From assembly GCA_963829955.1 (NCBI GenBank), contig CAWHKS010000001.1:372001-436000 (forward strand): a stretch of 64,000 nt of DNA, written 5' to 3'. Both the position numbers and the translations under genes were made by a program. Source of the DNA: DASTFY01 sp963829955 (GTDB lineage: Bacteria; Actinomycetota; Acidimicrobiia; Acidimicrobiales; Ilumatobacteraceae). Within the stretch, counting starts at the first letter, position 1, and the number at the start of each line of letters is the position of its first letter. Positions 45,236 to 52,695 of this stretch are shown here, piece by piece. The notes below the pieces were generated by a model that was given only the letters and a program-made list of their open reading frames with translations, did no database searches and had not been told where the DNA came from.

Positions 45236-45375
45236 CGTGGGAAAACCTCTCGTGGGGACCGGTCCGAGCCCGTGCCGCGGGCGTCTCGGACGGCTATCCG
45301 AAGCCGGGCGATCCTACCGGGCGATGGACCGCATCAGCGACCCCGGGCACCCTGGCGACGGCGGCCGGCCGGCGG

Positions 45376-45909
45376 TCAAGGCTCGCTCTCGAGCTGCTCG
45401 CGGAGCGCTTCGAGGCCGGCCCACCGCGGATCGACCGGGTCCGGCTGGCACTCACACGGGACGAGGTTGCGGTCGGCGCCGCAGCGCGCGCAGATCCCGG
45501 CACAGTCAGACCGGCACAGGGGCGCCGAGGGCAGCTCCATGAGGACCAACTCCCGCACCATCGGCCCGAGATCGAGCTGCTCGCCGTCGAAGGTGAAGGC
45601 GTCCTCGCTGGTCGGGTGCACCTGGTAGAGCTCCGAGACCTCGGCCACGAGCTCGCCGGAGGCCGGGCCCAGGCAACGGCGGCAGGTGCCCTGCCACCCG
45701 GTCCGGACCTCGCCGTTCACCGTCAGCCCGTCGGACAGGCTCTCCACGACGACGTCGACAACGACCGGCGTGCCGTCCTCCACCCGTGCCCCATCCCCTG
45801 TTGGTCCACCCAGCGCCAACCCCTCAGCGGGCACCACCAGCTCGTACGCCTTGCGGGTGGCCGGCCGGCGGGTCAGCTCGGCCACGTTCAGCACGAGGGC
45901 GTCCGTCAA
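45376..45909 (-). CDS. DUF177 (YceD) family protein
   Basis: 177 aa. The middle has the family core with Cys pairs GTCRRCLG and PLCRSDCAGICARCGADRN, presumably metal-binding, and a C-terminal PRWAGLEALREQL helix. YceD proteins are linked to 23S rRNA accumulation and to the rpmF operon. The best start is TTG 45909, overlapping the sepIVA stop as TTGA; GTG 45894 is a shorter alternative. Confidence 0.9.
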   Translation of the reverse strand: MTDALVLNVAELTRRPATRKAYELVVPAEGLALGGPTGDGARVEDGTPVVVDVVVESLSDGLTVNGEVRTGWQGTCRRCLGPASGELVAEVSELYQVHPTSEDAFTFDGEQLDLGPMVRELVLMELPSAPLCRSDCAGICARCGADRNLVPCECQPDPVDPRWAGLEALREQLESEP

Positions 45910-46490
45910 TACTCGTCCTGGTCGAAGAAGTTGGAGACGGGCTCGGGCTCCGGCGGCGCAGGAGGCCGGGTGTCGTTCATCCGCCCGTTCAGCTTCTCCC
46001 GGCCGACGACGACCGTCTTCAGGGTGCGCTCCAAGAGGATCTCGAAGCTGGCCAGGCGCTGGTCGCAGAAGTCCTCGATCTCCAGCTTCATGCGCCGGGC
46101 CTCGTTCTCGGCCGCTTCGACGATCTTGCGGGCCCGCATCTCCGCGGCCCGTACGACCTCGGTGCGCTGGACCATGCGCTCGGCCTGAGCCCGGCCCGCG
46201 TCGAGGATGTCCTCGGCTTCCCGCTTGGTCTTGTCGATGAAGTCCTGCCGTTCCTTGAGCATCCACCGGGCCTGGCGCAGCTCGTCCGGCATGCGATGAA
46301 CGGCCTCCTCCAGCAGCTCGATGATCTCCTCGCGGTTGATCATCGGCGACGACGACAGCGGCATTGTGCGGGCCGTGGCGATGATGTCGACAGCACGGCG
46401 CAGCAGGCTCTCGGAGTCGTGGAGGGGCGACGCGGGCTGGTCGTCCTCGTCGAGGTCGTCCTCGTCGTCGTAGTCGTCGTAGGAGGTCAT
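45906..46490 (-). CDS. sepIVA: SepIVA/DivIVA-like septation protein
   Basis: 194 aa, mostly coiled coil. An acidic N-terminus (DDYDDEDDLDEDDQ) precedes INREEIIELLEEAVHRMPDELRQARWMLKERQDFIDKTKREAEDI, closely like mycobacterial SepIVA, which shares the rnc-DUF177 neighbourhood. The Arg/Glu heptads from residue ~85 to 150 continue the coil. It is predicted to be a cytoplasmic, septum-localised factor. Its start overlaps the coaD stop (ATGA) and its stop overlaps DUF177, so the three are coupled. Confidence 0.85.
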   Translation of the reverse strand: MTSYDDYDDEDDLDEDDQPASPLHDSESLLRRAVDIIATARTMPLSSSPMINREEIIELLEEAVHRMPDELRQARWMLKERQDFIDKTKREAEDILDAGRAQAERMVQRTEVVRAAEMRARKIVEAAENEARRMKLEIEDFCDQRLASFEILLERTLKTVVVGREKLNGRMNDTRPPAPPEPEPVSNFFDQDEY

Positions 46491-46966
46491 GGGTCGGTGC
46501 GGTCCTTGAGGCGCCGGGCCACGGCGTCCGGAACGAGGTGGCTGACGTCACCACGGTAGTGGGCGATCTCCCGGATGAAGCGGGATGACAGGAAGGACAG
46601 GTCGGGCCGGCAAGGCACGTACACGGTGCGGACACCACTGACGGAGTAGTTCGTGTGCGCCATCTGCTGCTCGATCTCGAAGTCGGCCGCGCTGCGCAGC
46701 CCCTTCACGATGAAGTCGGCGCCGACGGCTCGGGCGGCGTCGACGGCCAGGCCCTCGAACGACCGCACCTCGACCTCGGGCAGGTGCCCGAGGGCCTCCT
46801 CGAGCATGGCCTGGCGCTCGTCGAGCGAGAAGAAGCCGCCGGTCTTGCCCGGGTTCACCATGGTCGCCACGACGACGCGCCCGAAGAGCGTGCTCGCCTG
46901 CTCGACCACGTCAACGTGGCCGTTGTGGAGGGGATCGAAGCTCCCCGGGTAGACGACGGTCGACAC
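46487..46966 (-). CDS. coaD: Phosphopantetheine adenylyltransferase
   Basis: 159 aa, the usual length. The nucleotidyltransferase signature YPGSFDPLHNGHVDVV holds the HxGH motif, and the C-terminal SSRFIREIAHYRGD is the second conserved block. It makes dephospho-CoA from 4'-phosphopantetheine and ATP. It starts at GTG 46966 and ends in an overlap with sepIVA. Confidence 0.96.
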   Translation of the reverse strand: MSTVVYPGSFDPLHNGHVDVVEQASTLFGRVVVATMVNPGKTGGFFSLDERQAMLEEALGHLPEVEVRSFEGLAVDAARAVGADFIVKGLRSAADFEIEQQMAHTNYSVSGVRTVYVPCRPDLSFLSSRFIREIAHYRGDVSHLVPDAVARRLKDRTDP

Positions 46967-47064
46967 GTAGCAACCCCTGTCCGCCTGACGGCGTACAAGG
47001 TTACTCCGGCCCGGCGCCGCCTCCCCGTCATGCTCTCATCGCCCCATCATCCCGAGGGGAGGTC

Positions 47065-47613
47065 TCAGCGTCCCGTGGCCCGGTCGGCGCGGCGGAGGAA
47101 CGTGACGTGGGTGGTGCCGTAGCGCTTGGCCCGGACGACCTCCCAGCCGGGTGCCGGCTCGACGGGCCGGTCGGACTCGGCCACGAGCAACCCAGTCACG
47201 CGCAGCCCGGTGTCGAGACCGCCCATGAGGCCCTCCCAGCGGTCGAACGAATACGGGGGGTCGGCCAGCACCAGATCGGCGGCCGGGGCCGATGCGAGGA
47301 AGCGTTGGACGTCCAGCGGCGCGACGGTCGCCCTGTCCCTCAGCCCGAGGCCGTCGAGGTTGGCACGGAGCGCGGTCAGCGCGGGGCGAGCCGACTCGAC
47401 GAAGGTGCAGTGTGCGGCCCCCCGGGACAGCGCTTCGATGCCGAGCGCGCCCGAGCCGGCAAAGAGGTCGAGCACGACCGCGTCGGTGACCCCGTCGAGG
47501 CTGGCGAGCGCATTGAACATCGCTTCCCGCACGCGGTCACTCGTGGGCCGGGTGGCCGCTACCTCCGGCGCCTGCAGCCGTCGCCCCCGGAGCGAGCCGG
47601 CCACCACGCGCAC
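47065..47613 (-). CDS. rsmD: 16S rRNA (guanine-N2)-methyltransferase RsmD
   Basis: 182 aa. The SAM-binding DLFAGSGALGIEALSRGA and the catalytic ADPPYSF (N-DPPY) motif identify RsmD, which methylates G966 of 16S rRNA. The N-terminus (MRVVAGSLRGRRLQ) is standard. It starts the minus-strand unit running through coaD to rnc, with 98 bases before coaD. Confidence 0.93.
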   Translation of the reverse strand: MRVVAGSLRGRRLQAPEVAATRPTSDRVREAMFNALASLDGVTDAVVLDLFAGSGALGIEALSRGAAHCTFVESARPALTALRANLDGLGLRDRATVAPLDVQRFLASAPAADLVLADPPYSFDRWEGLMGGLDTGLRVTGLLVAESDRPVEPAPGWEVVRAKRYGTTHVTFLRRADRATGR

Positions 47614-47645
47614 CGTCCCACCCTAGGAGGGCAGACTGGACGGCG

Positions 47646-47825
47646 ATGGATCCCGAGGCGACCATCACCTGCATCGACTGCGGCGGTCGGGCCCACCGGC
47701 TGACCTACCGCCGCGAGGACGGCACGTGGCTGCCCGGGGACATCATCGCCTACCGGTGCGAGGACTGCCTGGACCGCTGGGACGTCGTCCTTCCCGACGA
47801 CTGGGGCGAGGAGGACGACGTCTAG
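47646..47825 (+). CDS. Small Cys-pair protein (putative zinc ribbon), 59 aa
   Basis: A short frame from ATG 47646 encodes MDPEATITCIDCGGRAHRL followed by a central RREDGTWLPGDIIAYRCEDCLDRWDVV region. The two C-x2-C pairs 28 residues apart would bind one zinc. The tail is very acidic (DDWGEEDDV). It is divergent from rsmD by 32 bases. I recall such ribbons beside rsmD in actinomycetes but cannot name one. Confidence 0.65.
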   Translation: MDPEATITCIDCGGRAHRLTYRREDGTWLPGDIIAYRCEDCLDRWDVVLPDDWGEEDDV

Positions 47826-47844
47826 GCGGGCTGACCGTGGACCG

Positions 47845-48468
47845 CTAGGCCAGCCGGCGGAGCAGCATCGTCGCCGCACCGGGCTGGTAGCAGGTGCTGG
47901 CCCTGTTCATCAGGTCCTGCCAGTCGGCGTCGCCGGCCATGGCCCCGTTGTCGGCTTCGAGGGCGCCCAGGTCCGGGAAGCTCGTGATCCAGCCGACGCC
48001 GGCGAACGGGCCCGTCAACGAGCGCCCGAAAAGGGGACTCCGCCCGGTGAGGCTCGTGAAGGTGTCGACGATCTCGACCCCCACGGCCATCGCCTCGCCC
48101 GCCTTGCCAGGAGCCCATTGGGCCTGGACGATGGACACCCACGGCCCGGGCTCGCCCGACGGCGCGCCGTGGAGGACCTCCGTCAGCGTGTCGTTGGTCG
48201 GGCCCTCGTAGAGGTGGTTGTTCTGCTCCGTCCACTCCATCGTCGCCTCGTCCGCCCCGTACTTGTCCGCCGCTGTCTCCAGCTCGGCGAGGCTGGAGAC
48301 CCGGGCGGACCACAACACGGTGCCGACGCCAGGGGAGAACATCGTTGTCCACGTGTACACCGGCAGCCCGATCAACTGAGCGGCGCGAGAGCCGGCCTCC
48401 ACCGCGGAGGCCATCGCCTCTCGGGCGTGCCCGGGCGCGATCGAACGACTACGTCCAAAGAGATACAT
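47845..48468 (-). CDS. Hypothetical protein, likely dimeric alpha/beta-barrel type
   Basis: 207 aa, family uncertain. The two halves resemble each other: the first has an AREAMASAVEAGSRAAQLIGL helix then strands (VGTVLWSARV), the second a GKAGEAMAVGVEIVDTFTSLTGR helix then WITSFPDLGAL. This repeat of helix-strand units is typical of tandem ferredoxin-like (dimeric alpha/beta-barrel) proteins. No signal peptide or membrane segment is present. It is convergent with the Cys-pair gene, 19 bases apart. Confidence 0.6.
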   Translation of the reverse strand: MYLFGRSRSIAPGHAREAMASAVEAGSRAAQLIGLPVYTWTTMFSPGVGTVLWSARVSSLAELETAADKYGADEATMEWTEQNNHLYEGPTNDTLTEVLHGAPSGEPGPWVSIVQAQWAPGKAGEAMAVGVEIVDTFTSLTGRSPLFGRSLTGPFAGVGWITSFPDLGALEADNGAMAGDADWQDLMNRASTCYQPGAATMLLRRLA

Positions 48469-48554
48469 CTGCCCCTCCCTTTCCGAGCGCCCGTACCCGG
48501 ACGCTGGTCAACGGTCGCGCCAGCACCCCGCCAGGTCAACCGTCACCGGGTTTG

Positions 48555-49268
48555 CTACGCCACCGCCACGCTCGGCTCGGCGATGGGGATCGGCCTGAAG
48601 CCCTTCCACGCGCAGTAGATGGCGAGCGACGCTTCCCACGCGATCTCCGGTAGGGCCAAGAAGAACGAAGGTCCGGACCCGTTGTCGTAGGCGCCGAACA
48701 GGATCAGCACGAACGAGAGGATCAGCAGCGGGCCACCGATGAGACCCAGCATCGCCATGCCCCGAGGCACGAGGCCGGACCGGTACATCAGGTAGCCCAG
48801 CATCAGGCCGTTCCCGAAGCCGACAACGAGTCCGGGCCCGAACTGGAAGGCCCAGTCGTAGACGGACACCAGGGTGTTGCCTTGTACTTCGAGCGCGGTG
48901 GCCTCGGCCCCACTTGCGGTCATCCACGCATCGTTCACATCCACAACGGTGATGATGCTGATGAGGCCGATGGCGATGAACACCGACTCCATGATGCGGG
49001 CGGTGACGTACCCGAGCGAGATGGTCTCGCTCACTCGCCTCACGAGTGGGTAGATGACGACCGCGGTTGCGATGTTGGTGGCGATCACGCCGAACTCGAG
49101 GATCGAGCCGAGCTGCAGGCTCGTGTCGGAAACCTCTCCAGGGTTGAAGAACGTGTCGGTCCACGTGGCGCCCAGCCCGTCGACGAAGAGGATCCGCGCT
49201 GGGATGCTGGTGATGAAGGTGCCGATGAAGAACCAGCCGAAGATCCGTCCGATTCTCTGCGTGTCCAT
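48555..49268 (-). CDS. DUF4386-family membrane protein
   Basis: About 237 aa with six predicted hydrophobic helices, beginning near IFGWFFIGTFITSIPARILFV. DUF4386 proteins share this N-terminal signature and the YRSGLVPRGMAMLGLIGGPLL loop seen at residues ~170-190. The role is unknown. ATG 49268 has a GGAG at the right distance, and ATG 49280 is also in frame. Confidence 0.8.
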   Translation of the reverse strand: MDTQRIGRIFGWFFIGTFITSIPARILFVDGLGATWTDTFFNPGEVSDTSLQLGSILEFGVIATNIATAVVIYPLVRRVSETISLGYVTARIMESVFIAIGLISIITVVDVNDAWMTASGAEATALEVQGNTLVSVYDWAFQFGPGLVVGFGNGLMLGYLMYRSGLVPRGMAMLGLIGGPLLILSFVLILFGAYDNGSGPSFFLALPEIAWEASLAIYCAWKGFRPIPIAEPSVAVA

Positions 49269-49465
49269 TCTCGACTCCATGGCTACGACCGCGCCGGCAC
49301 AGGCTACGCGGAAAGAAAATCGACCGTGACCGTCGGGCCACAGGAATGCCCATCTGTGCCGGAGTGTGACGCCTGACTGCCGGCGCCGGCTCGTCCTTTG
49401 GTCGCCTCGGAGTCCGCCGGCGGTCCAGAACGAAGCAATGTGGTCGATCTACCGAGGGAGGAACG

Positions 49466-49867
49466 ATGGCCAGCAACGGGATTGCCAAGTTCTGGAAGCC
49501 AGTCATCAACGTGACGGATCTCGACGCCGGGGAGAGCTTCTGGTCTGCCGTGTCGGGCTTGTCGCCGCAGGGACGGCATGGCCAGTTCTCCGTCCTCGAC
49601 GCCGACAACGCGTCTGATCGCGACAACTGGATCCTGCTGCAGCTGGTGCCGGTCGGCCAGGTCAGCACAAAGAGCGGCACGCATCTCGACTTCCGAGTCG
49701 ACGATGTCGCCGACGCCGCTCAGGCGATCGTCGAGATCGGAGGTGCTGTCATCAAGCCACCCGACATGTACATCATCGACGGTGAGGCGATGTTGGAGTG
49801 GGCGGTGATGCAGGATCCGTTCGGCAACGAGTTCTGCATCATCAGGTGGCCGCTCGACGAAAGGTGA
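49466..49867 (+). CDS. VOC-superfamily (glyoxalase/bleomycin-resistance-type) protein
   Basis: 133 aa, one pair of beta-alpha-beta-beta-beta modules. It starts FWKPVINVTDLDAGESFW and ends MQDPFGNEFCIIRW, the typical VOC C-terminal Glu region. Metal-binding residues cannot be fixed from sequence alone; the usual E near the end is present. ATG 49466 has a strong GAGGGAGGAA ribosome-binding site. It may be a detoxifying enzyme or binding protein. Confidence 0.85.
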   Translation: MASNGIAKFWKPVINVTDLDAGESFWSAVSGLSPQGRHGQFSVLDADNASDRDNWILLQLVPVGQVSTKSGTHLDFRVDDVADAAQAIVEIGGAVIKPPDMYIIDGEAMLEWAVMQDPFGNEFCIIRWPLDER

Positions 49868-49872
49868 CCGCA

Positions 49873-49902
49873 TCGCCGCAGGCAAAGGAAGGCCTGCGAC
49901 GA
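49873..49902 (+). terminator. Hairpin terminator after the VOC gene
   Basis: An 11-position inverted repeat with one mismatch (49873-49883 with 49892-49902) and an 8-nt A/G-rich loop lies five bases after the VOC stop, in the gap before the convergent CBS gene. It may serve both genes. Confidence 0.5.
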
Positions 49903-50024
49903 CTTGAAGAGGAACTCCACCGGAGCGCGTGGAACCGCACGGGCGCTACCTAGGGTGTGGGCGTTCGCGTGGGTCAGCGCGCCGCGCGAGTCGACAGGAC
50001 GCGCCTCGCCCGGCACCAGCGGGA

Positions 50025-50444
50025 TCAGTTGTTGGGCTCGGCTGCGCTGATGTCAGCAAGTGCCGCTTCACCGTCAGCTTCGATCGCCAGATCGCCGAGG
50101 CTGACGATGCCAACGGCCTTGCCATCCTCCAACACAGGTACACGGCGTAGTGCCTGGTCTCGCATCAGCCTGATGACGTCCTCGACACGCGTCGACGGCG
50201 AGGTGGTAACCAGGTCGCGACTGCAGATGTCACCGATGCGGGTCGAGTTTGGGTCCTTCCCGTCAGCCACGCCCCGCACAACGAGGTCTCGGTCAGTCAC
50301 GAGGCCGTAAAACGTCCCATCGCGCTCGACCAGTACGTCACCGATGTCCCGATCCCGCATGAGCGCGGCCGCCTCGGTGAGGACAGTCGTTGCATCGCAC
50401 ACCACGGGCTTTTTCGTCATCACGTCTTGAATCGTGCTCGCCAT
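50025..50444 (-). CDS. Two-CBS-domain protein
   Basis: 139 aa comprising two CBS motifs: the first around MTKKPVVCDATTVLTEAAALMRDRDIGDVLV, the second around DLVTTSPSTRVEDVIRLMRDQALRRVPVLEDGKAVGIVSLGD. CBS pairs bind adenosine nucleotides and act as energy sensors. No enzymatic domain is attached. ATG 50444 has a GAGGAGG ribosome-binding site eight bases upstream, so the longer frame to 50540 is not used. Confidence 0.88.
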   Translation of the reverse strand: MASTIQDVMTKKPVVCDATTVLTEAAALMRDRDIGDVLVERDGTFYGLVTDRDLVVRGVADGKDPNSTRIGDICSRDLVTTSPSTRVEDVIRLMRDQALRRVPVLEDGKAVGIVSLGDLAIEADGEAALADISAAEPNN

Positions 50445-50492
50445 CAGAAACCTCCTCATCGACGGTCCGTCGCGACCGCCGCAATCGGGATG

Positions 50493-50518
50493 CTGCCCAC
50501 CGGCCTCACGGCACAAAC
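50493..50518 (-). promoter_or_regulatory. Weak sigma-B/F-like promoter candidate for the CBS gene
   Basis: On the minus strand GTTTGT (50518-50513) and GGGCAG (50498-50493) are separated by 14 bases. The -35 fits the general-stress pattern but the -10 has two departures from GGGTAT, so this is weaker than the other candidates. Confidence 0.25.
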
Positions 50519-50742
50519 GCATCCGCGGGGCTTCTGCCACCGCTCATGCTCATCGCGGGCCGGGAGGCCCACCCGCGTCTCACCCGCCTAGGCCCTTCCG
50601 CCCCTCCATGCCATGAGGATGCGGACGCTGGGGCCCTTGGAGAGTCGACTCGCCCGACGAAACGCGAAGGCGCGGGCTCCCGTCGAGCGGGCGCCAGTCC
50701 GCCACCCGAAAGGGTATTCACCCGACTACCGAGGCCGTTGTC

Positions 50743-50768
50743 GATTGAACATCCGAGGTGAGGGGTAG
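50743..50768 (+). promoter_or_regulatory. Sigma-B/F-like promoter candidate for the TM-helix gene
   Basis: GATTGA (50743-50748) and GGGTAG (50763-50768) are 14 bases apart, about 60 bases before ATG 50829. GNNT with a GGGTA -10 is the general-stress pattern in actinomycetes. This is pattern matching only. Confidence 0.35.
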
Positions 50769-50828
50769 AGCGGCTCGAGCCGTGCCCTCTACAGCGGCGC
50801 TCCCTCGACAACTCTTGGAGGAGTTTCA

Positions 50829-51623
50829 ATGACAGCCCTCTTCGCCGATGTCCAGTGGAGCCAAGGCATCGAGGATGCCTGGTCCGATGTGGCATCGTTC
50901 GTTCCGAAGTTCATCGGCTTCCTGATCATCCTGATCGTCGGGTACCTGATCGCCAAGGCCATCGGGAAGGCCGCGGACGCCATCCTCGAGCGTGTCGGGT
51001 TCGACAGGGCCGTCGAACGAGGCGGCGTGAAGCGGGCGTTGGCGCACACGAAATATGACGCCAGCGACATTCTCTCCAAGGTGATCTTCTACGCCCTTTT
51101 CCTCATCGTGTTGCAGATGGCGTTTGGCGTGTTTGGCCCCAACCCGATAAGCGAGCTGCTCGAGGGCGTGATCGCCTATCTACCGAAGGTCATCGCCGCC
51201 ATCATCATCATCATCGTGGTGAGTGCCATTGCCTCGGCCGTTCGGGAGATCATCGAAGCAAGTCTGGGCGGCCTCAGCTATGGCACCCTGCTCGCCAACC
51301 TGGCCGCGGGGGCGATCCTCGTGATCGGCGTGTTCGCCGCCCTGAACCAGCTCCAGATCGCACCAGCCATCGTCACTGGCCTCTTCTATGCCCTGCTTGC
51401 CGTCGTCGTGGGATCGGCCATCGTCGCGGTGGGGGGCGGCGGGATCCTGCCGATGCGTCAGAGGTGGGAACGCGCTCTCGCCCGGTACGACGCGGAGAAG
51501 CCCAAGGTTCAGGAAGCGGCTCGAACATCGAGATCACTGGCGAGCGACGGACAGCCTCGTGGGCCGGAGGCCACGACCACCGACGCCCTCATCCCGCCGC
51601 CACCACCACCGACTCAAGCGTGA
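50829..51623 (+). CDS. TM-helix repeat (mechanosensitive-channel-like) membrane protein
   Basis: 264 aa. It has four strong hydrophobic helices: FIGFLIILIVGYLIAKAIG, VIFYALFLIVLQMAFGVF, VIAAIIIIIVVSAIASAV and the YALLAVVVGSAIVAVGG region. Each of the first two is followed by the KAADAILERVGFDR/SDILSK linker seen in the conserved TM-helix family related to MscS. The MscS beta domain is missing, so channel gating cannot be assumed. The tail is Pro-rich. ATG 50829 has a GGAGGAG ribosome-binding site. Confidence 0.82.
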   Translation: MTALFADVQWSQGIEDAWSDVASFVPKFIGFLIILIVGYLIAKAIGKAADAILERVGFDRAVERGGVKRALAHTKYDASDILSKVIFYALFLIVLQMAFGVFGPNPISELLEGVIAYLPKVIAAIIIIIVVSAIASAVREIIEASLGGLSYGTLLANLAAGAILVIGVFAALNQLQIAPAIVTGLFYALLAVVVGSAIVAVGGGGILPMRQRWERALARYDAEKPKVQEAARTSRSLASDGQPRGPEATTTDALIPPPPPPTQA

Positions 51624-51941
51624 CGTAGGGCGCCTGTGGGAACGGTCGTCCGTGAACACGCGGGCTGCGCCCGTGTTGCCGGGTGACCCTGCCGCCGCCG
51701 CCAGCGGGCGACTCGTGCCCGAGGATGGCGTCCCCGCCACGGTCACCCGAACCGACGTCCTCATCGCCGGATCGCAGGTCGTCAGGTGCCTAGCGGCCCC
51801 GGCCCGATCCCTGGAGCTGGGGACGCGGGCCTTCATGGTGTCCCTTGGCGTTGGTGCCCAACGTCGGCGGGCGCGTGGCCGGACGCGGCGAGGCCAGCGC
51901 CGGAGGCGACGCTGCCTCCGGCGCTGGCCTCGTCTCGCTGG
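51624..51941. other. Gap of about 320 bases between convergent TM-helix and PRC-barrel genes
   Basis: No convincing gene is visible. The only strong structure is the 19-bp perfect inverted repeat at 51889-51932, described separately. Frames across the region have no family features. Confidence 0.5.
51889..51932. terminator. Very strong bidirectional hairpin terminator
   Basis: A perfect 19-bp inverted repeat (51889-51907 with 51914-51932) with a 6-nt loop, ten bases past the PRC-barrel stop. Without a T-run it would work by structure alone, and it can also stop transcription arriving from the TM-helix gene. Confidence 0.75.
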
Positions 51942-52292
51942 CTACGACCAGTATGAGCCGTAGTAGGTGCCGTACTTGTCGTAGTAGGCGTCGTCGTCGG
52001 CGGTCATCGCCTCGTCGTAGTCCGGGGCGTTCTTGATCTGGTCCTTGGTCATCGACATGTAGACCCGGCGGTCGGTGGGGTCGACACGGGTGACCATGCC
52101 GGCGGGAATGAGCCGCTTCTTGCCGAAGATCCAGAACCCGGTGTCCACCACGAGGTACTGGCGATTGACCTCGGTCGAGCTCTGGTCGATCTTGCCGATG
52201 CTTCCGTCGCTGGCCTCGACGTCGAAGCCGACGAGGTCGTTGGCCGCGGTATCGATGCCACCCCGGTAGGTCCACACGGTCTTGCTTGCCAT
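51942..52292 (-). CDS. PRC-barrel domain protein
   Basis: 116 aa. The PRC-barrel runs LVGFDVEASDGSIGKIDQSSTEVNRQYLVVDTGFWIFGKKRLIPAGMVTRVD, typical of the RimM-like barrel found in stress and photosynthesis proteins. A Tyr/Asp-rich C-terminus (DDDAYYDKYGTYYGSYWS) is unusual and may bind something. ATG 52292 lies behind AGGAGG. A candidate general-stress promoter is 81 bases upstream. Confidence 0.85.
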   Translation of the reverse strand: MASKTVWTYRGGIDTAANDLVGFDVEASDGSIGKIDQSSTEVNRQYLVVDTGFWIFGKKRLIPAGMVTRVDPTDRRVYMSMTKDQIKNAPDYDEAMTADDDAYYDKYGTYYGSYWS

Positions 52293-52372
52293 CTTGCATC
52301 CTCCTTCGTCCACCTCGCCCACTGGTCGGTCCGCCGACAAAGGTCGGCGACAGCGAAGTGCTGCCTCGTCCG

Positions 52373-52398
52373 ATACCTCGAGGCCTCGGACGGCAAAC
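52373..52398 (-). promoter_or_regulatory. Sigma-B/F-like promoter candidate for the PRC-barrel gene
   Basis: On the minus strand GTTTGC (52398-52393) and AGGTAT (52378-52373) are separated by 14 bases. This is the closest fit in the region to the GTTT-N14-GGGTAT general-stress pattern. It lies 81 bases before ATG 52292. Confidence 0.45.
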
Positions 52399-52656
52399 GA
52401 TGACTGAACCATCGGTGACCCGGGTATGAGACGAAGCATCAAGTAGCGCCGGCGTGTCAGTGATCGTCGACGGCTCCTTGGGAAACGGTTCTCCTCGCGG
52501 GCGGGCGGGGAGGACCGCCACGGGTTCAGCCGTCTAGTTCCGAGACCTCTGCACCGTGCTCAATCTCCTATTCCGCCAGGCCGCCGAGTTCGCCTCAGAG
52601 CGACCGCGAGCTCCCCGGGCACGAGCCGCTACAGCGGGCCTCGCCCGGACGCGGTG

Positions 52657-52682
52657 GCGTGGGCAGGCGCCAGGTTGGGTAG
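52657..52682 (+). promoter_or_regulatory. Sigma-B/F-like promoter candidate at the DUF2254 start
   Basis: GCGT (52657-52660) and GGGTAG (52677-52682) are 16 bases apart. Transcription would start almost at ATG 52696, giving a near-leaderless mRNA, which is common in actinomycetes. The -35 match is weak. Confidence 0.3.
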
Positions 52683-52695
52683 ACGTACGCGCCGT

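Larger units (their letters stand above)
50445..50828. other. Non-coding divergent region between the CBS and TM-helix genes
   Basis: About 380 bases between two divergent starts. No credible gene is seen: the frames across it have poor composition and no family match. Candidate sigma-B/F-like promoter motifs face each way (50493-50518 minus and 50743-50768 plus). A GGGTATTC element at 50712-50719 has no matching -35. Confidence 0.5.
52293..52695. other. Divergent non-coding region between PRC-barrel and DUF2254 genes
   Basis: About 400 bases with no gene I can support. It holds the PRC-barrel leader, a promoter candidate on the minus strand (52373-52398) and one just before the DUF2254 start (52657-52682). 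Confidence 0.5.

Noticed and set aside
50712..50719. GGGTATTC as an additional general-stress -10
   Set aside because: No GTTT/GNNT-type -35 at the right spacing, and no start codon at a fitting distance downstream before the better candidate.
51388..51963. Frame overlapping the 3' end of the TM-helix gene
   Set aside because: Arg/Pro-rich and antisense-like; the coding signal belongs to the TM-helix protein.
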